Assembly: GCF_018881905.1 (NCBI RefSeq)
Contig: NZ_JACVPM010000003.1
Location: forward strand, 124,001 to 188,000
Length of the DNA stretch: 64,000 nt
From: Polynucleobacter sp. MG-27-Goln-C1
Lineage (GTDB): Bacteria > Pseudomonadota > Gammaproteobacteria > Burkholderiales > Burkholderiaceae
Direction: 5' to 3'
Shown: one piece after another, positions 56,319 to 64,000 of the stretch
How the letters are laid out: the number at the start of each line of letters is the position of its first letter
Position numbering within the stretch: position 1 is the stretch's first letter
Notes under the pieces: generated by a model
What the model saw: only the letters and a program-made list of their open reading frames with translations
What the model was told of the DNA's origin: nothing
The model's database searches: none
Made by a program: the position numbers and the translations under genes

Positions 56319-56350
56319 AGGGCCCCACTAGTAAGGGGTCCTATTTTTTG
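56319..56350 (+). terminator. Attenuating terminator between tctC and tctB
   Basis: AGGGCCCC / GGGGTCCT (one G-T pair) with an 8-nt loop, followed by ATTTTTTG. Placed inside the operon, it would let tctC be made in excess over the membrane parts, as is common for binding proteins. Confidence 0.75.
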
Positions 56351-56389
56351 AGTGGTTGTGTTTATTAAATTTATTAAAAAAGTATAAAA

Positions 56390-56917
56390 ATGTCTGAACA
56401 TACAAACAATACAAATCAAGACTCAGTCATTAGCGTGAGAGCGATGGACATCATTACATCGATCGTGTTCCTGGCAATAGGTCTGACAGTGATGATTGGT
56501 AGTCTGAAGTTGGGTGCTAGCTGGGGTGTTGATGGCCCAGAGGCTGGTTATTTCCCTTTCTATATCAGCTTGATCATCATGTTATCTAGCACGGTTACTT
56601 TGTATCAATCTGCAATCGTGAACAAGAAAAAGAAAACCGAATCCTTTGTTGATAGTGAGCCCGCCAAGCAGGTGATGGCGGTATTGTTGCCAGCGATTGT
56701 GTTTGTGCTTGGTGTGCAATTGATTGGCATTTATGTTTCTTCAGCTCTCTATATCGCGGTCTTCATGGTGTGGCTGGGAAAATATCCAATTTGGAAAGCT
56801 GTTGCTGTTTCTGTTGGAGTGAGCGCGGCTCTTTACCTCATGTTCGAATACTGGTTCCAAGTTCCATTGCCACACGGTGCATGGTTCAATCCACTCGAGT
56901 TTGTGGGCGTAAATTAA
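56390..56917 (+). CDS. tctB: Tripartite tricarboxylate transporter small membrane subunit TctB
   Basis: 175 residues with four predicted membrane segments (about 20-40, 55-75, 95-115, 120-160). AMDIITSIVFLAIGLTVMIGSLKLGASW and GPEAGYFPFYISLI are typical TctB. It pairs with TctA in the inner membrane. It lies between tctC and tctA in the standard gene order. Confidence 0.9.
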   Translation: MSEHTNNTNQDSVISVRAMDIITSIVFLAIGLTVMIGSLKLGASWGVDGPEAGYFPFYISLIIMLSSTVTLYQSAIVNKKKKTESFVDSEPAKQVMAVLLPAIVFVLGVQLIGIYVSSALYIAVFMVWLGKYPIWKAVAVSVGVSAALYLMFEYWFQVPLPHGAWFNPLEFVGVN

Positions 56918-56958
56918 AAAACAATAACTATTAAAAAAGATTAAAAAAGGAGTCTAAG

Positions 56959-58458
56959 TTGGAAGAAATTAACGCTCTATTCAGCGGCTTTGCCGTTGCA
57001 ATGACACCCTTTAACTTGCTATTAATGCTTGTTGGTGTAACTCTTGGTGTGATTATTGGTGTATTGCCTGGTTTAGGTGGCGCGAACGGTATTGCGATTC
57101 TGTTGCCTTTAACCTTCACAATGCCGCCAACATCCGCAATCATCATGTTGTCCTGTATTTACTGGGGCGCATTGTTTGGTGGTGCGATTACATCCGTACT
57201 CTTTAACATCCCTGGTGAACCATGGTCTGTTGCGACAACCTTTGACGGTTATCCAATGGCTCGTAATGGTAAAGCTGGCGAAGCATTGACTGCAGCGTTC
57301 ACATCATCATTTGTAGGTGCGTTCTTTGCGATTGTGATGATTACCTTCCTGGCACCATTGGTTGCGAAGTTTGCTCTGCAATTCGGTCCGCCCGAATTCT
57401 TCTCGGTCTACCTCCTGACCTTCTGTAGTTTTGTGGGTATGAATAAAGGTTCGCCATTCAAGACAATTTCAGCAATGATGTTGGGCTTTGCTTTGGCTAC
57501 CGTTGGTATGGATACGGTTACAGGTCAGTTGCGTTTAACTTTTGGTAACCCAGAGTTGATGCGTGGTTTTGACTTCTTGATCGCTGTGATCGGCTTGTTT
57601 GGTATTGGCGAGATTCTTCTTTCAATGGAAGAGGGCTTGGCATTCCAGGGTGCTGCAGCGAAGATTCGCGGTAAGGTTGTTTGGGAAACTTGGAAGCAGT
57701 TGCCTAAGTACTGGGCAACTTCATTACGCAGCTGCCTGATTGGTTGCTGGATGGGTATTACTCCAGGTGGCGCTACTCCTGCATCATTCATGGCTTACGG
57801 TGTTGCAAAACGCGTATCTAAGGAAGGTGACAAGTTTGGTACTGGAAAAATGGAAGGTATTGTTGCTCCAGAAACTGCAGCCCACGCTGCTGGTACAGCT
57901 GCCTTGTTGCCAATGTTGTCATTAGGTATCCCAGGATCACCAACAGCTGCTGTATTACTTGGCGGTTTGTTGATCTGGGGCTTGCAACCAGGCCCATTGC
58001 TCTTCGTTGAGAAACCAGACTTTGTTTGGGGCTTGATTGCTAGTATGTACTTGGGTAACTTGGCAGGCTTGTTTGTTGTATTAACTTGCGTTCCATTGTT
58101 CGCCTCAATCTTGAGAATTCCGTTCTCCATCATTGCTCCAGTCATCATCGTGATTTGTGCGGTTGGTGCATACACTGTCCACAACGCGATGTTTGACGTT
58201 TGGTTGATGTTGGGCTTCGGTGTGTTGGGTTACGTCTTCAAGAAACTTGATTACCCAATGGCGCCTATGGTCTTGGCCTTGGTGTTGGGTGACCGTGCAG
58301 AAGACTCATTCCGTCAATCCATGTTGTTCTCACAGGGAAGCTTAGATATTTTCTTCTCTAACCCATTGGTAGGCGGTATTACAGGTCTTGCATTGCTATT
58401 ACTATTCTGGCCATTGATTGGCAAGTTTGTAGGCAAGAAAAAAGCTGCTGCAGCATAA
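56959..58458 (+). CDS. tctA: Tripartite tricarboxylate transporter large membrane subunit TctA
   Basis: 499 residues starting with TTG at 56959, with AAAAGGAG 8 nt upstream. About 12 membrane helices. The family motif VTLGVIIGVLPGLGGANGIAILLPLTF is near residue 25; YWGALFGGAITSVLFNIPGEPWSVATTFDGYPMA and LSLGIPGSPTAAVLLGGL are also diagnostic. It forms the ion-coupled channel of the TctABC system. The operon closes with a strong terminator. Confidence 0.94.
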   Translation: MEEINALFSGFAVAMTPFNLLLMLVGVTLGVIIGVLPGLGGANGIAILLPLTFTMPPTSAIIMLSCIYWGALFGGAITSVLFNIPGEPWSVATTFDGYPMARNGKAGEALTAAFTSSFVGAFFAIVMITFLAPLVAKFALQFGPPEFFSVYLLTFCSFVGMNKGSPFKTISAMMLGFALATVGMDTVTGQLRLTFGNPELMRGFDFLIAVIGLFGIGEILLSMEEGLAFQGAAAKIRGKVVWETWKQLPKYWATSLRSCLIGCWMGITPGGATPASFMAYGVAKRVSKEGDKFGTGKMEGIVAPETAAHAAGTAALLPMLSLGIPGSPTAAVLLGGLLIWGLQPGPLLFVEKPDFVWGLIASMYLGNLAGLFVVLTCVPLFASILRIPFSIIAPVIIVICAVGAYTVHNAMFDVWLMLGFGVLGYVFKKLDYPMAPMVLALVLGDRAEDSFRQSMLFSQGSLDIFFSNPLVGGITGLALLLLFWPLIGKFVGKKKAAAA

Positions 58459-58494
58459 GAGTGAAATAAGCTAGAAATAGCGATTTCATAAGGG

Positions 58495-58518
58495 AAAAGG
58501 GGCGCAAGCCCCTTTTTT
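58495..58518 (+). terminator. Intrinsic terminator after tctCBA
   Basis: AAAAGGGGC-GCAA-GCCCCTTTT forms a 9-bp stem with a GNRA tetraloop, followed by further T residues. Confidence 0.93.
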
Positions 58519-58555
58519 CATGCAAAAAGCAAAATTCCGATAAAATCTCCCCATC

Positions 58556-58927
58556 ATGAATTTCCACAAAAAACGCCTCATTCACTGGATTGCTGCTCTA
58601 GCAATCGCAATGAGTGCGCTTGCGCCAACGGTTTCTCAAGCGGTATCGCTAGCGAAGCATGGCCAAGGTTTTGCAATGGAAATCTGTTCTGCTGATGGCG
58701 CTAAAGCCCAGATTAATATCCAGAGCGAAGATCAGGCAGACCGGGCAGAAGCGCAGCCTTGCCCATATTGCATCGCTCAAACAGCCATCACACCAGCATT
58801 CAATACCAATCTCACATTCCAAGCGCCGCAAACACTTGCTTTGCTGCCACGGCTTTTCTATCAATCACCCAAGCCTCTCGCTGTTTGGGTAACACCCCCT
58901 TCAGCAGCACCTCCTACACAAGCCTAA
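58556..58927 (+). CDS. DUF2946 family secreted protein
   Basis: 123 residues. The N terminus is a signal peptide or anchor (hydrophobic 10-28, cleavage possible after SQA). The mature part has few features except Cys44 and the CPYC motif (Cys69, Cys72), a hallmark of DUF2946 proteins found beside copper-linked TonB receptors. The cysteines could bind copper or be redox active. It is the first gene of the run ending with the PCu(A)C chaperone. Confidence 0.8.
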   Translation: MNFHKKRLIHWIAALAIAMSALAPTVSQAVSLAKHGQGFAMEICSADGAKAQINIQSEDQADRAEAQPCPYCIAQTAITPAFNTNLTFQAPQTLALLPRLFYQSPKPLAVWVTPPSAAPPTQA

Positions 58928-58935
58928 ATCTTTTT

Positions 58936-58977
58936 AGGGCATAGCTTAGCTATGTAGTTGGCAACCCAGTTGCCGTG
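58936..58977 (+). other. Two small hairpins in the gap before the 59-aa gene
   Basis: CATAGC-TTA-GCTATG and GGCAA-CCCA-GTTGCC follow each other between the DUF2946 gene and the small membrane protein gene. No U run follows. They may act in mRNA processing; they match no riboswitch that I recognise. Confidence 0.35.
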
Positions 58978-58996
58978 ATGTTGTGTGGAGAATTAC

Positions 58997-59176
58997 ATGT
59001 TTTTATCTGAAAAAATTTCATTACGCCTAAAGCGCGTCTATGTTGGCATTGCTATGGGCTTAGCGATTTGGCTCTTGTATGCCAGCTATCTCATTCTGTC
59101 AAATGCAGTCAATTCCAATACCCCATTGCCTAGCGCAGAGTTTGTGCTCACGCCAATTACATCCACTCAAAAGTAA
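58997..59176 (+). CDS. Small single-pass membrane protein in the copper cluster
   Basis: 59 residues from the ATG at 58997, which has GGAG 7 nt upstream; a GTG four codons earlier is less likely. Positively charged N terminus (residues 1-15) and one hydrophobic segment (about 16-38, VGIAMGLAIWLLYASYLIL) predict an inner-membrane protein with a short periplasmic tail. No known family. Its place between the DUF2946 gene and the receptor suggests a role with them. Confidence 0.6.
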   Translation: MFLSEKISLRLKRVYVGIAMGLAIWLLYASYLILSNAVNSNTPLPSAEFVLTPITSTQK

Positions 59177-59220
59177 AAAATTCACATTAATTTATAGACA
59201 TTAAATATCTCGGAGCAGAA

Positions 59221-61437
59221 ATGAATGCATTAAAAATAACGCCAATAGCCTTAGTAGCATCTTTGATGATTTCTAATGCATACGGTCAAGCAGCCCCTAT
59301 TTTAGATACCCTCACTGTGACGGGCATTCAGGATGCGCCAGCAACCCAAACAACGCTTACTGGTAAAGAGCTTAACCAATCACGTGTAAATACCAATAAC
59401 ACTGCGGCGATGTTGCTCAACATTCCTGGTGTCAGTATGTACACCAACGGTGGCGTATCTGGATTAACATCGATTCATGGCTTAGCGGATGATCGTATTG
59501 CAGTTAAGGTTGATGGAATGGATCTTTTATCCTCCTGTCCAAATCACATGAACTCACCGCTGTCCTATATCAGCCCATCTAATGTTGCTAGCGTTAAGGT
59601 GATTACCGGCCTATCGCCAGTAAGCGCTGGTGGTGATAGTTTGGGTGGAGTAGTTTCTGTTCAGTCTTTGCCACCAGTATTTGCCAATAAGGGTGAAACA
59701 CTGCAACAGGGTGAAGTCGGTGCGTCCTATAGCAGTAATGCCAGCGCGATTGCTGGTAACTTAAACATTACCGCTGCTGGTGATGAGTTCAGCGCTAATT
59801 ACACGGTAGATTCCGCAAAGGCAGGAAATTACACTGCCGGTGGAAACTTCAAGCCAGCTGGAAATGGAATATCTCCAAGCACGGTGGGGGCCTCAAAATA
59901 CATCGCTACAAATCAGCAGCTATCTTTAGCTTGGAAAAAAGATAATCACTTAGTTGAATTTAAGACCAGCTACCAATTTGTACCGTTTGAGGGCTATTCA
60001 AATCAGCGTATGGATATGACTAAAAACATCGGTGCGCAATTTAATTTGAAGTACACCGGCCAATATGATTGGGGACAGCTTGAAGCGCAGGCTTATAACC
60101 ATATAGTTAATCATCAGATGGATGACAACGTTGGCGCGAGAACGAATGCTAACGGTACGCCACAAATGCAAATGCCTATGTTGACTGCAAGCGCAACAAA
60201 CGGCGTCAACGTGAAAGGCACTTTACCGCTTTCGGAAACTGCTTTAGCTAGGATGGGCGGTCTATTTCAGACTTATAAGCTGAATGATTGGTGGCCTGCC
60301 GTTCCTGGAAGCATGGGAATGATGGGCCCCAACACGATGCAAAATATTAATAACGGTACGAGGGATCGTGCTGGTTTATTTGGCGAGCTAGAGCAGCAAT
60401 GGACGAAAGAGTGGATGGGGTTGGCTGGTTTACGTGTTGAGCAGGTGGCCTCGAATGCGGGGAATGTTCAGCCATATAGCAATACAAACAGTATTGGCAT
60501 GGGCATGATGTCTATGTCAACAGATTATCGTCGTGATTCAAATGCATTTAATGCTCAGCAACATAAGCAGACAGATTACAACTGGGATTTAACTGCCTTA
60601 TCAAGATATAAGCCTGATGATAATCAAAACTATGAGGCAGGCTACTCACGTAAGACTCGTTCACCTAACTTGTATGAGCGCTATACCTGGTCAACAAACT
60701 CCATGACATCGATTATGAATAACTTTGTTGGCGATGGTAACGGTTACTATGGAAACGTTAGCTTGGCGCCTGAGGTTGCAAATACATTCAGTTTTGCCAG
60801 CGACTGGCATGATGCTAATAAGGAGCGTTGGGGCTTTAAGACAAATCCTTATTACACCTATGTAAGCAACTATATTGATGCTGTATGCGGTTCTGCTGCC
60901 TATACGGCGCCATGTAAAGCAAATCAATTTAATGTATTGCAATACGCCAATCAAAATGCACAGCTTTACGGCATTGACTTGTCAGGCTTTACCGCCCTTG
61001 GTAGCCATCCTCAACTTGGAAAATTCCAGTTAAATGCGCAAGGTTCATATACACGTGGACAAAACGTAACGGCTGGAACTAATCTATATAACATCATGCC
61101 ACTCAACGGCACAGTCGGGTTGGTGCAGTATCTCGGTGCACACTGGACCAATACGATTCAAGGTCAATTTGTTACATCAAAAACTAATGTGAACTCAGTT
61201 AGAAATGAAGTGGCAACTGGAGGATATTCATTATTTGCTCTCCGATCATCGTACGATGATAAGAAGTACCGAGTGAACTTGGGTATTGAAAACTTATTCA
61301 ATAAGCTCTACGCCTTACCGCAGGGCGGGGCATACCTTGGTCAAGGGCCATCCATGGGAATGAATTCTGTTCCTTGGGGCGTTGGTGTCGCTGGCATGGG
61401 CAGAACATTCTATGTCTCCGCTAATATGAAGTTCTAA
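59221..61437 (+). CDS. TonB-dependent copper receptor, OprC/NosA-like
   Basis: 738 residues: signal peptide (cleavage after AYG or AYGQA near 22-25), TonB box region DTLTVTGI, plug domain about 40-150, barrel to the C-terminal YVSANMKF. The key point is metal-binding residues matching the CxxxM-HxM site described for Pseudomonas OprC: Cys106 and Met110 in SSCPNHMNSP, and His298 and Met300 in NHQMDDN. Extra Met-rich loops (QMQMPM near 316-320; SMGMMGP; GMGMMSMS) add to the copper character. NosA/OprC proteins import copper across the outer membrane. Confidence 0.88.
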   Translation: MNALKITPIALVASLMISNAYGQAAPILDTLTVTGIQDAPATQTTLTGKELNQSRVNTNNTAAMLLNIPGVSMYTNGGVSGLTSIHGLADDRIAVKVDGMDLLSSCPNHMNSPLSYISPSNVASVKVITGLSPVSAGGDSLGGVVSVQSLPPVFANKGETLQQGEVGASYSSNASAIAGNLNITAAGDEFSANYTVDSAKAGNYTAGGNFKPAGNGISPSTVGASKYIATNQQLSLAWKKDNHLVEFKTSYQFVPFEGYSNQRMDMTKNIGAQFNLKYTGQYDWGQLEAQAYNHIVNHQMDDNVGARTNANGTPQMQMPMLTASATNGVNVKGTLPLSETALARMGGLFQTYKLNDWWPAVPGSMGMMGPNTMQNINNGTRDRAGLFGELEQQWTKEWMGLAGLRVEQVASNAGNVQPYSNTNSIGMGMMSMSTDYRRDSNAFNAQQHKQTDYNWDLTALSRYKPDDNQNYEAGYSRKTRSPNLYERYTWSTNSMTSIMNNFVGDGNGYYGNVSLAPEVANTFSFASDWHDANKERWGFKTNPYYTYVSNYIDAVCGSAAYTAPCKANQFNVLQYANQNAQLYGIDLSGFTALGSHPQLGKFQLNAQGSYTRGQNVTAGTNLYNIMPLNGTVGLVQYLGAHWTNTIQGQFVTSKTNVNSVRNEVATGGYSLFALRSSYDDKKYRVNLGIENLFNKLYALPQGGAYLGQGPSMGMNSVPWGVGVAGMGRTFYVSANMKF

Positions 61438-61466
61438 CTGCCGATTTAATTGAAAAGAAAGGGCAA

Positions 61467-61847
61467 ATGATGATCTCTAGAGTTTTCAGATTATTGGCCA
61501 CGATAGCGGTCATCTCTCTGCCTTTATCTGCTTTTGCGGCTAAAGAACCTATCTACATTAACTTAGCCACCAATGATCCGGCCAAGGTTTCAATGGCATT
61601 AGACGCGGGTCGGCGATACGCAGAAAAAGGGTATCCGATTGTTATCTACCTCAATGACAAGGCGGTTATTCTTGGGGTAGAAGTTAAATCAGGAGGCATT
61701 TCCAAGGAACAAGAGGCGATAAGGCAAGCAATTGCAAATGGTGCAACCATCATTGTTTGTCCAAGCTGCTTAGAGAATAATAGCTTTACCCAAATGAATT
61801 TAGTGCGGGGCGCGATGCTCGGAGCAGATCATCAAAATACTCGATAA
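61467..61847 (+). CDS. Periplasmic DsrE-like protein
   Basis: 126 residues. Signal peptide ends at AFA (about residue 24). The remainder has the DsrE/DsrF alternating fold (IYINLATNDPAKVSMALDAGRRYAEKGYPIVIYLNDKAV) and ends IIVCPSCLENN with Cys98 and Cys101. It could be a periplasmic thiol or metal carrier between receptor and chaperone; this is inference from context. It lies 29 bp after the receptor and 22 bp before the PCu(A)C gene. Confidence 0.75.
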   Translation: MMISRVFRLLATIAVISLPLSAFAAKEPIYINLATNDPAKVSMALDAGRRYAEKGYPIVIYLNDKAVILGVEVKSGGISKEQEAIRQAIANGATIIVCPSCLENNSFTQMNLVRGAMLGADHQNTR

Positions 61848-61869
61848 GATTAATTAGGAGGTAGTAAAC

Positions 61870-62343
61870 ATGAAAAGAAATACTTTATTAAATGCTTTAT
61901 TAGTTGCTGCAGTGGGCTTTGGTTTGACGGCTACCGCACAAGCCCAAAACGCTAAAGTTGGTAGCGTACAAATTGAGAATGCATATACACGTGCTACCGT
62001 CCCCGGGCAGCAGGTAGCTGGTGGTTTCATGAAGATTGAAAACAAAGGTGGCGTAGATTTATTGGTATCCGCTAGCTCTCCAGTAGCTGGCGAGGTGCAA
62101 CTGCATGAGATGGCTATGGAAGGCAATGTCATGAAAATGCGTCAAGTGAAAGATATCCCTGTGCCAGCAGGTGGTGCCGTTGAATTAAAGCCAGGCGGTA
62201 TGCATTTAATGTTCATGAATATCAAGGCGCCATTAACTGCAGGCGAGACTGTTCCGGTTAAGTTGAAGTTTGCTAAAGCGGGTGAAGTAGAGGTGAAGAT
62301 GCCTGTGAATGCTATGGGTAATCCTGGGGCTATGAAGCACTAA
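61870..62343 (+). CDS. Periplasmic copper chaperone PCu(A)C
   Basis: 157 residues. Signal peptide cleaved near AQA (about residue 25). The copper motif HX10MX21HXM is exact: His79, Met90, His112, Met114. The cupredoxin-like fold delivers Cu(I) to cytochrome oxidase assembly (CuA of CoxB, CuB of cbb3) in the periplasm. AGGAGG precedes the ATG. It completes a route from an outer-membrane copper receptor to a periplasmic chaperone. Confidence 0.94.
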   Translation: MKRNTLLNALLVAAVGFGLTATAQAQNAKVGSVQIENAYTRATVPGQQVAGGFMKIENKGGVDLLVSASSPVAGEVQLHEMAMEGNVMKMRQVKDIPVPAGGAVELKPGGMHLMFMNIKAPLTAGETVPVKLKFAKAGEVEVKMPVNAMGNPGAMKH

Positions 62344-62377
62344 GTACGCAGTTTTCTACATTCAGATTCAACATTAA

Positions 62378-62410
62378 AAAAGCCCCTAGTTTTACTTAGG
62401 GGCTTTTATT
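62378..62410. terminator. Bidirectional terminator between the copper cluster and ilvD
   Basis: AAAAGCCCCTA / TAGGGGCTTTT with a 7- to 8-nt loop, flanked by A and T runs, between convergent genes. Confidence 0.9.
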
Positions 62411-62437
62411 TTGATGCTTTAGATTTGTTGCTGATGC

Positions 62438-64000
62438 TTAATCCAAATTAAGATCGGTTACTGCACCTTTACTTGCAGTGCTTGCAAGGTGAGCATACTT
62501 AGCAAGTAATCCACGGGTATAACGTGGCTTAGGTTGTATCCAAGCAGCGCGACGCTTCGCAATCTCTTCATCGCTCACATTAAGTTGAATGAGAAGCTTA
62601 TGTGCATCGATCGTCACCGAGTCACCTTCGTGAATCAGGGCAATCACGCCACCAACAAATGCTTCAGGAGCAACGTGACCAACTACCATGCCCCAGGTGC
62701 CGCCAGAGAAGCGTCCATCAGTGATCAGACCCACTGTCTCACCTAAGCCTTGACCAACAAGGGCAGAGGTAGGGGCAAGCATCTCACGCATGCCTGGACC
62801 GCCTTTAGGGCCTTCATAACGAATCACCATGACGTCGCCGTCCTTGATCTTTTGCGCCATGATGGCGGCCATTGCATCATCTTCAGAATCAAATACGCGT
62901 GCAGGACCAGTAATCGATGGGTTTTTGAGGCCAGTAATCTTGGCAACGCAACCCTCAGGAGAGATATTGCCCTTCAGAATAGCTAAGTGACCTTGCTTAT
63001 ACAGTGGGTTATCCAAAGTGCGAATCACCTTTTGATCGGCTCGCGGTACTGATGGAACATCTTTCAATGTTTCAGCAATGGTCTTGCCAGTGATCGTCAT
63101 GCAATCGCCATGCAAGAGTCCGCCATCTAGCAAGATCTTCATGACTTGCGGAATACCGCCAGCTTCATGAAGGTCGGTTGCCAAATATTGTCCAGAAGGC
63201 TTCATATCGACGATGACAGGCACACGCTTACGAATGCGCTCAAAGTCATCAATAGTCCAATCAATTTCAGCAGCGCTAGTGATGGCTAAATAATGGAGAA
63301 CAGCGTTAGTGGATCCACCAACGGCCATGATCACGCTGACTGCGTTCTCAATCGATTTTTTGGTGATGATGTCGCGTGGACGTAAATTATTCTTAATTGC
63401 CTCAACTAGCACTAAAGCTGAGTCATGCGCACTGGCAACCTTCTCAGCATCTACATTGGACATAGTAGAAGAGTAGGGCAGGCTCATACCTAAAGCTTCA
63501 AAGGAGGAGCTCATGGTGTTTGCGGTGTACATACCGCCGCAAGATCCGCTACCTGGGCAAGCATGTTGCTCTACGCCCTTGAGGTCTTCCTCACTCATGC
63601 GGCCTGATGTGAATTCACCAACAGCTTCAAATGCAGAAACAATGTTCAGATCCTTGCCTTTAAAGTGGCCCGGTTTGATCGTTCCGCCGTAAACATAAAT
63701 GCTGGGTACGTTAGTGCGTGCCATCGCCATCATGCCGCCCGGCATGTTCTTATCGCAACCGCCGATGACTAGAACACCGTCTTGCCATAAGCCATTGACG
63801 CAAGTTTCAATACTGTCCGCAATCACTTCACGTGAGATGAGGGAGTACTTCATGCCTTCAGTACCCATGCCGATTCCATCGGAGACAGTGGGTGTTCCAA
63901 ACATTTGCGCTTTTGCACCAGCTTCTTCAAGGGCAGCTACCGCTGCGTCTGCCAGTTTTTGCAAACCGCTATTGCAAGGGGTGATAGTGGAATGACCATT
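62438..64000 (-). CDS. ilvD: Dihydroxy-acid dehydratase, partial (5' end outside window)
   Basis: At least 520 residues are present; the frame stays open to the right edge and reads [14 protein letters not shown] there, so the gene starts beyond 64000. A start near 63964 would remove a cluster cysteine. IlvD makes 2-keto acids for isoleucine, valine and pantothenate, using an Fe-S cluster. Cluster cysteines are in [16 protein letters not shown] and [16 protein letters not shown], and the C-terminal [17 protein letters not shown] is canonical. Its product in valine synthesis, 2-ketoisovalerate, also feeds pantoate for PanC. Confidence 0.97.
   Translation of the reverse strand, partial: NGHSTITPCNSGLQKLADAAVAALEEAGAKAQMFGTPTVSDGIGMGTEGMKYSLISREVIADSIETCVNGLWQDGVLVIGGCDKNMPGGMMAMARTNVPSIYVYGGTIKPGHFKGKDLNIVSAFEAVGEFTSGRMSEEDLKGVEQHACPGSGSCGGMYTANTMSSSFEALGMSLPYSSTMSNVDAEKVASAHDSALVLVEAIKNNLRPRDIITKKSIENAVSVIMAVGGSTNAVLHYLAITSAAEIDWTIDDFERIRKRVPVIVDMKPSGQYLATDLHEAGGIPQVMKILLDGGLLHGDCMTITGKTIAETLKDVPSVPRADQKVIRTLDNPLYKQGHLAILKGNISPEGCVAKITGLKNPSITGPARVFDSEDDAMAAIMAQKIKDGDVMVIRYEGPKGGPGMREMLAPTSALVGQGLGETVGLITDGRFSGGTWGMVVGHVAPEAFVGGVIALIHEGDSVTIDAHKLLIQLNVSDEEIAKRRAAWIQPKPRYTRGLLAKYAHLASTASKGAVTDLNLD

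Noticed and set aside
63700..63964. ilvD start codon at 63964
   Set aside because: The frame continues upstream to the window edge through the conserved TPCNSG motif, which includes a cluster cysteine, so the true start lies outside.

Overview
The window looks like a chromosomal segment of a free-living freshwater betaproteobacterium of the Burkholderiaceae, most like Polynucleobacter. That is inferred from gene families and order: Bug/TctC binding proteins, lptFG beside cysB and divergent from pepA-holC, two cyanophycin synthetases in tandem, a DUF3460 protein beside scpA-panC, and moderate GC. It was not tested by any search. There is no insertion sequence, prophage, CRISPR array, tRNA or rRNA gene that I can recognise. 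Genes are densely packed and often overlap by 4 nt. Both ends are cut: cysB at the left lacks its 3' part and ilvD at the right lacks its 5' part.

Layout. 1-5.7 kb: housekeeping (cysB, lptG, lptF; pepA, holC, lgt). 5.8-9.8 kb: a malonate module (malonyl-CoA decarboxylase, a solitary Bug binding protein, malonyl-CoA synthetase). 9.8-11.4 kb: a TauE/SafE permease, a 6S RNA gene wedged against its neighbours, zapA and a small coiled-coil protein. 11.4-13.8 kb: a BtuB-type receptor under a cobalamin riboswitch. 13.9-20.6 kb: an oxalate/formyl-CoA module (Crp/Fnr regulator, oxc, frc, a lone PAS protein, a second frc, and a protein resembling the hydrolase domain of 10-formyl-THF dehydrogenase). 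20.6-28.2 kb: panC, scpA, metG, fdhD, dcd and an Orn/Lys/Arg decarboxylase. 28.3-28.8 kb: an intact YefM-YoeB toxin-antitoxin pair. 28.9-32.4 kb: argH followed by TRAP permease genes without a binding protein. 32.4-47.2 kb: hemC-hemD, ubiC, rhlE, an aldehyde dehydrogenase, msrA, pdxH, tcdA, an amino-acid permease with alanine dehydrogenase, a GDT1-like transporter, pepN and fbp. 47.3-55.1 kb: a cyanophycin locus (cphA, a shortened cphA paralogue, a divergent ABC exporter with an unusual N terminus, and a DUF1854 protein). 55.3-58.5 kb: a complete tripartite tricarboxylate transporter (tctC-tctB-tctA). 58.6-62.3 kb: a copper-acquisition cluster (DUF2946 protein, a small membrane protein, an OprC/NosA-like receptor, a DsrE-like protein and a PCu(A)C chaperone). 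62.4-64 kb: ilvD.

How it fits together. Much of the window concerns small organic acids typical of humic or photodegraded water: malonate, oxalate, TctCBA and TRAP substrates. It also covers nitrogen storage or turnover (cyanophycin, argH, alanine dehydrogenase, peptidases) and scarce cofactors or metals (B12, copper). The places most worth a second look are the cyanophycin locus with its ABC/DUF1854 pair, the formyl branch of the oxalate module, the copper receptor operon, and the 6S RNA gene whose closing stem uses zapA codons on one side and the probable tauE ribosome-binding site on the other.
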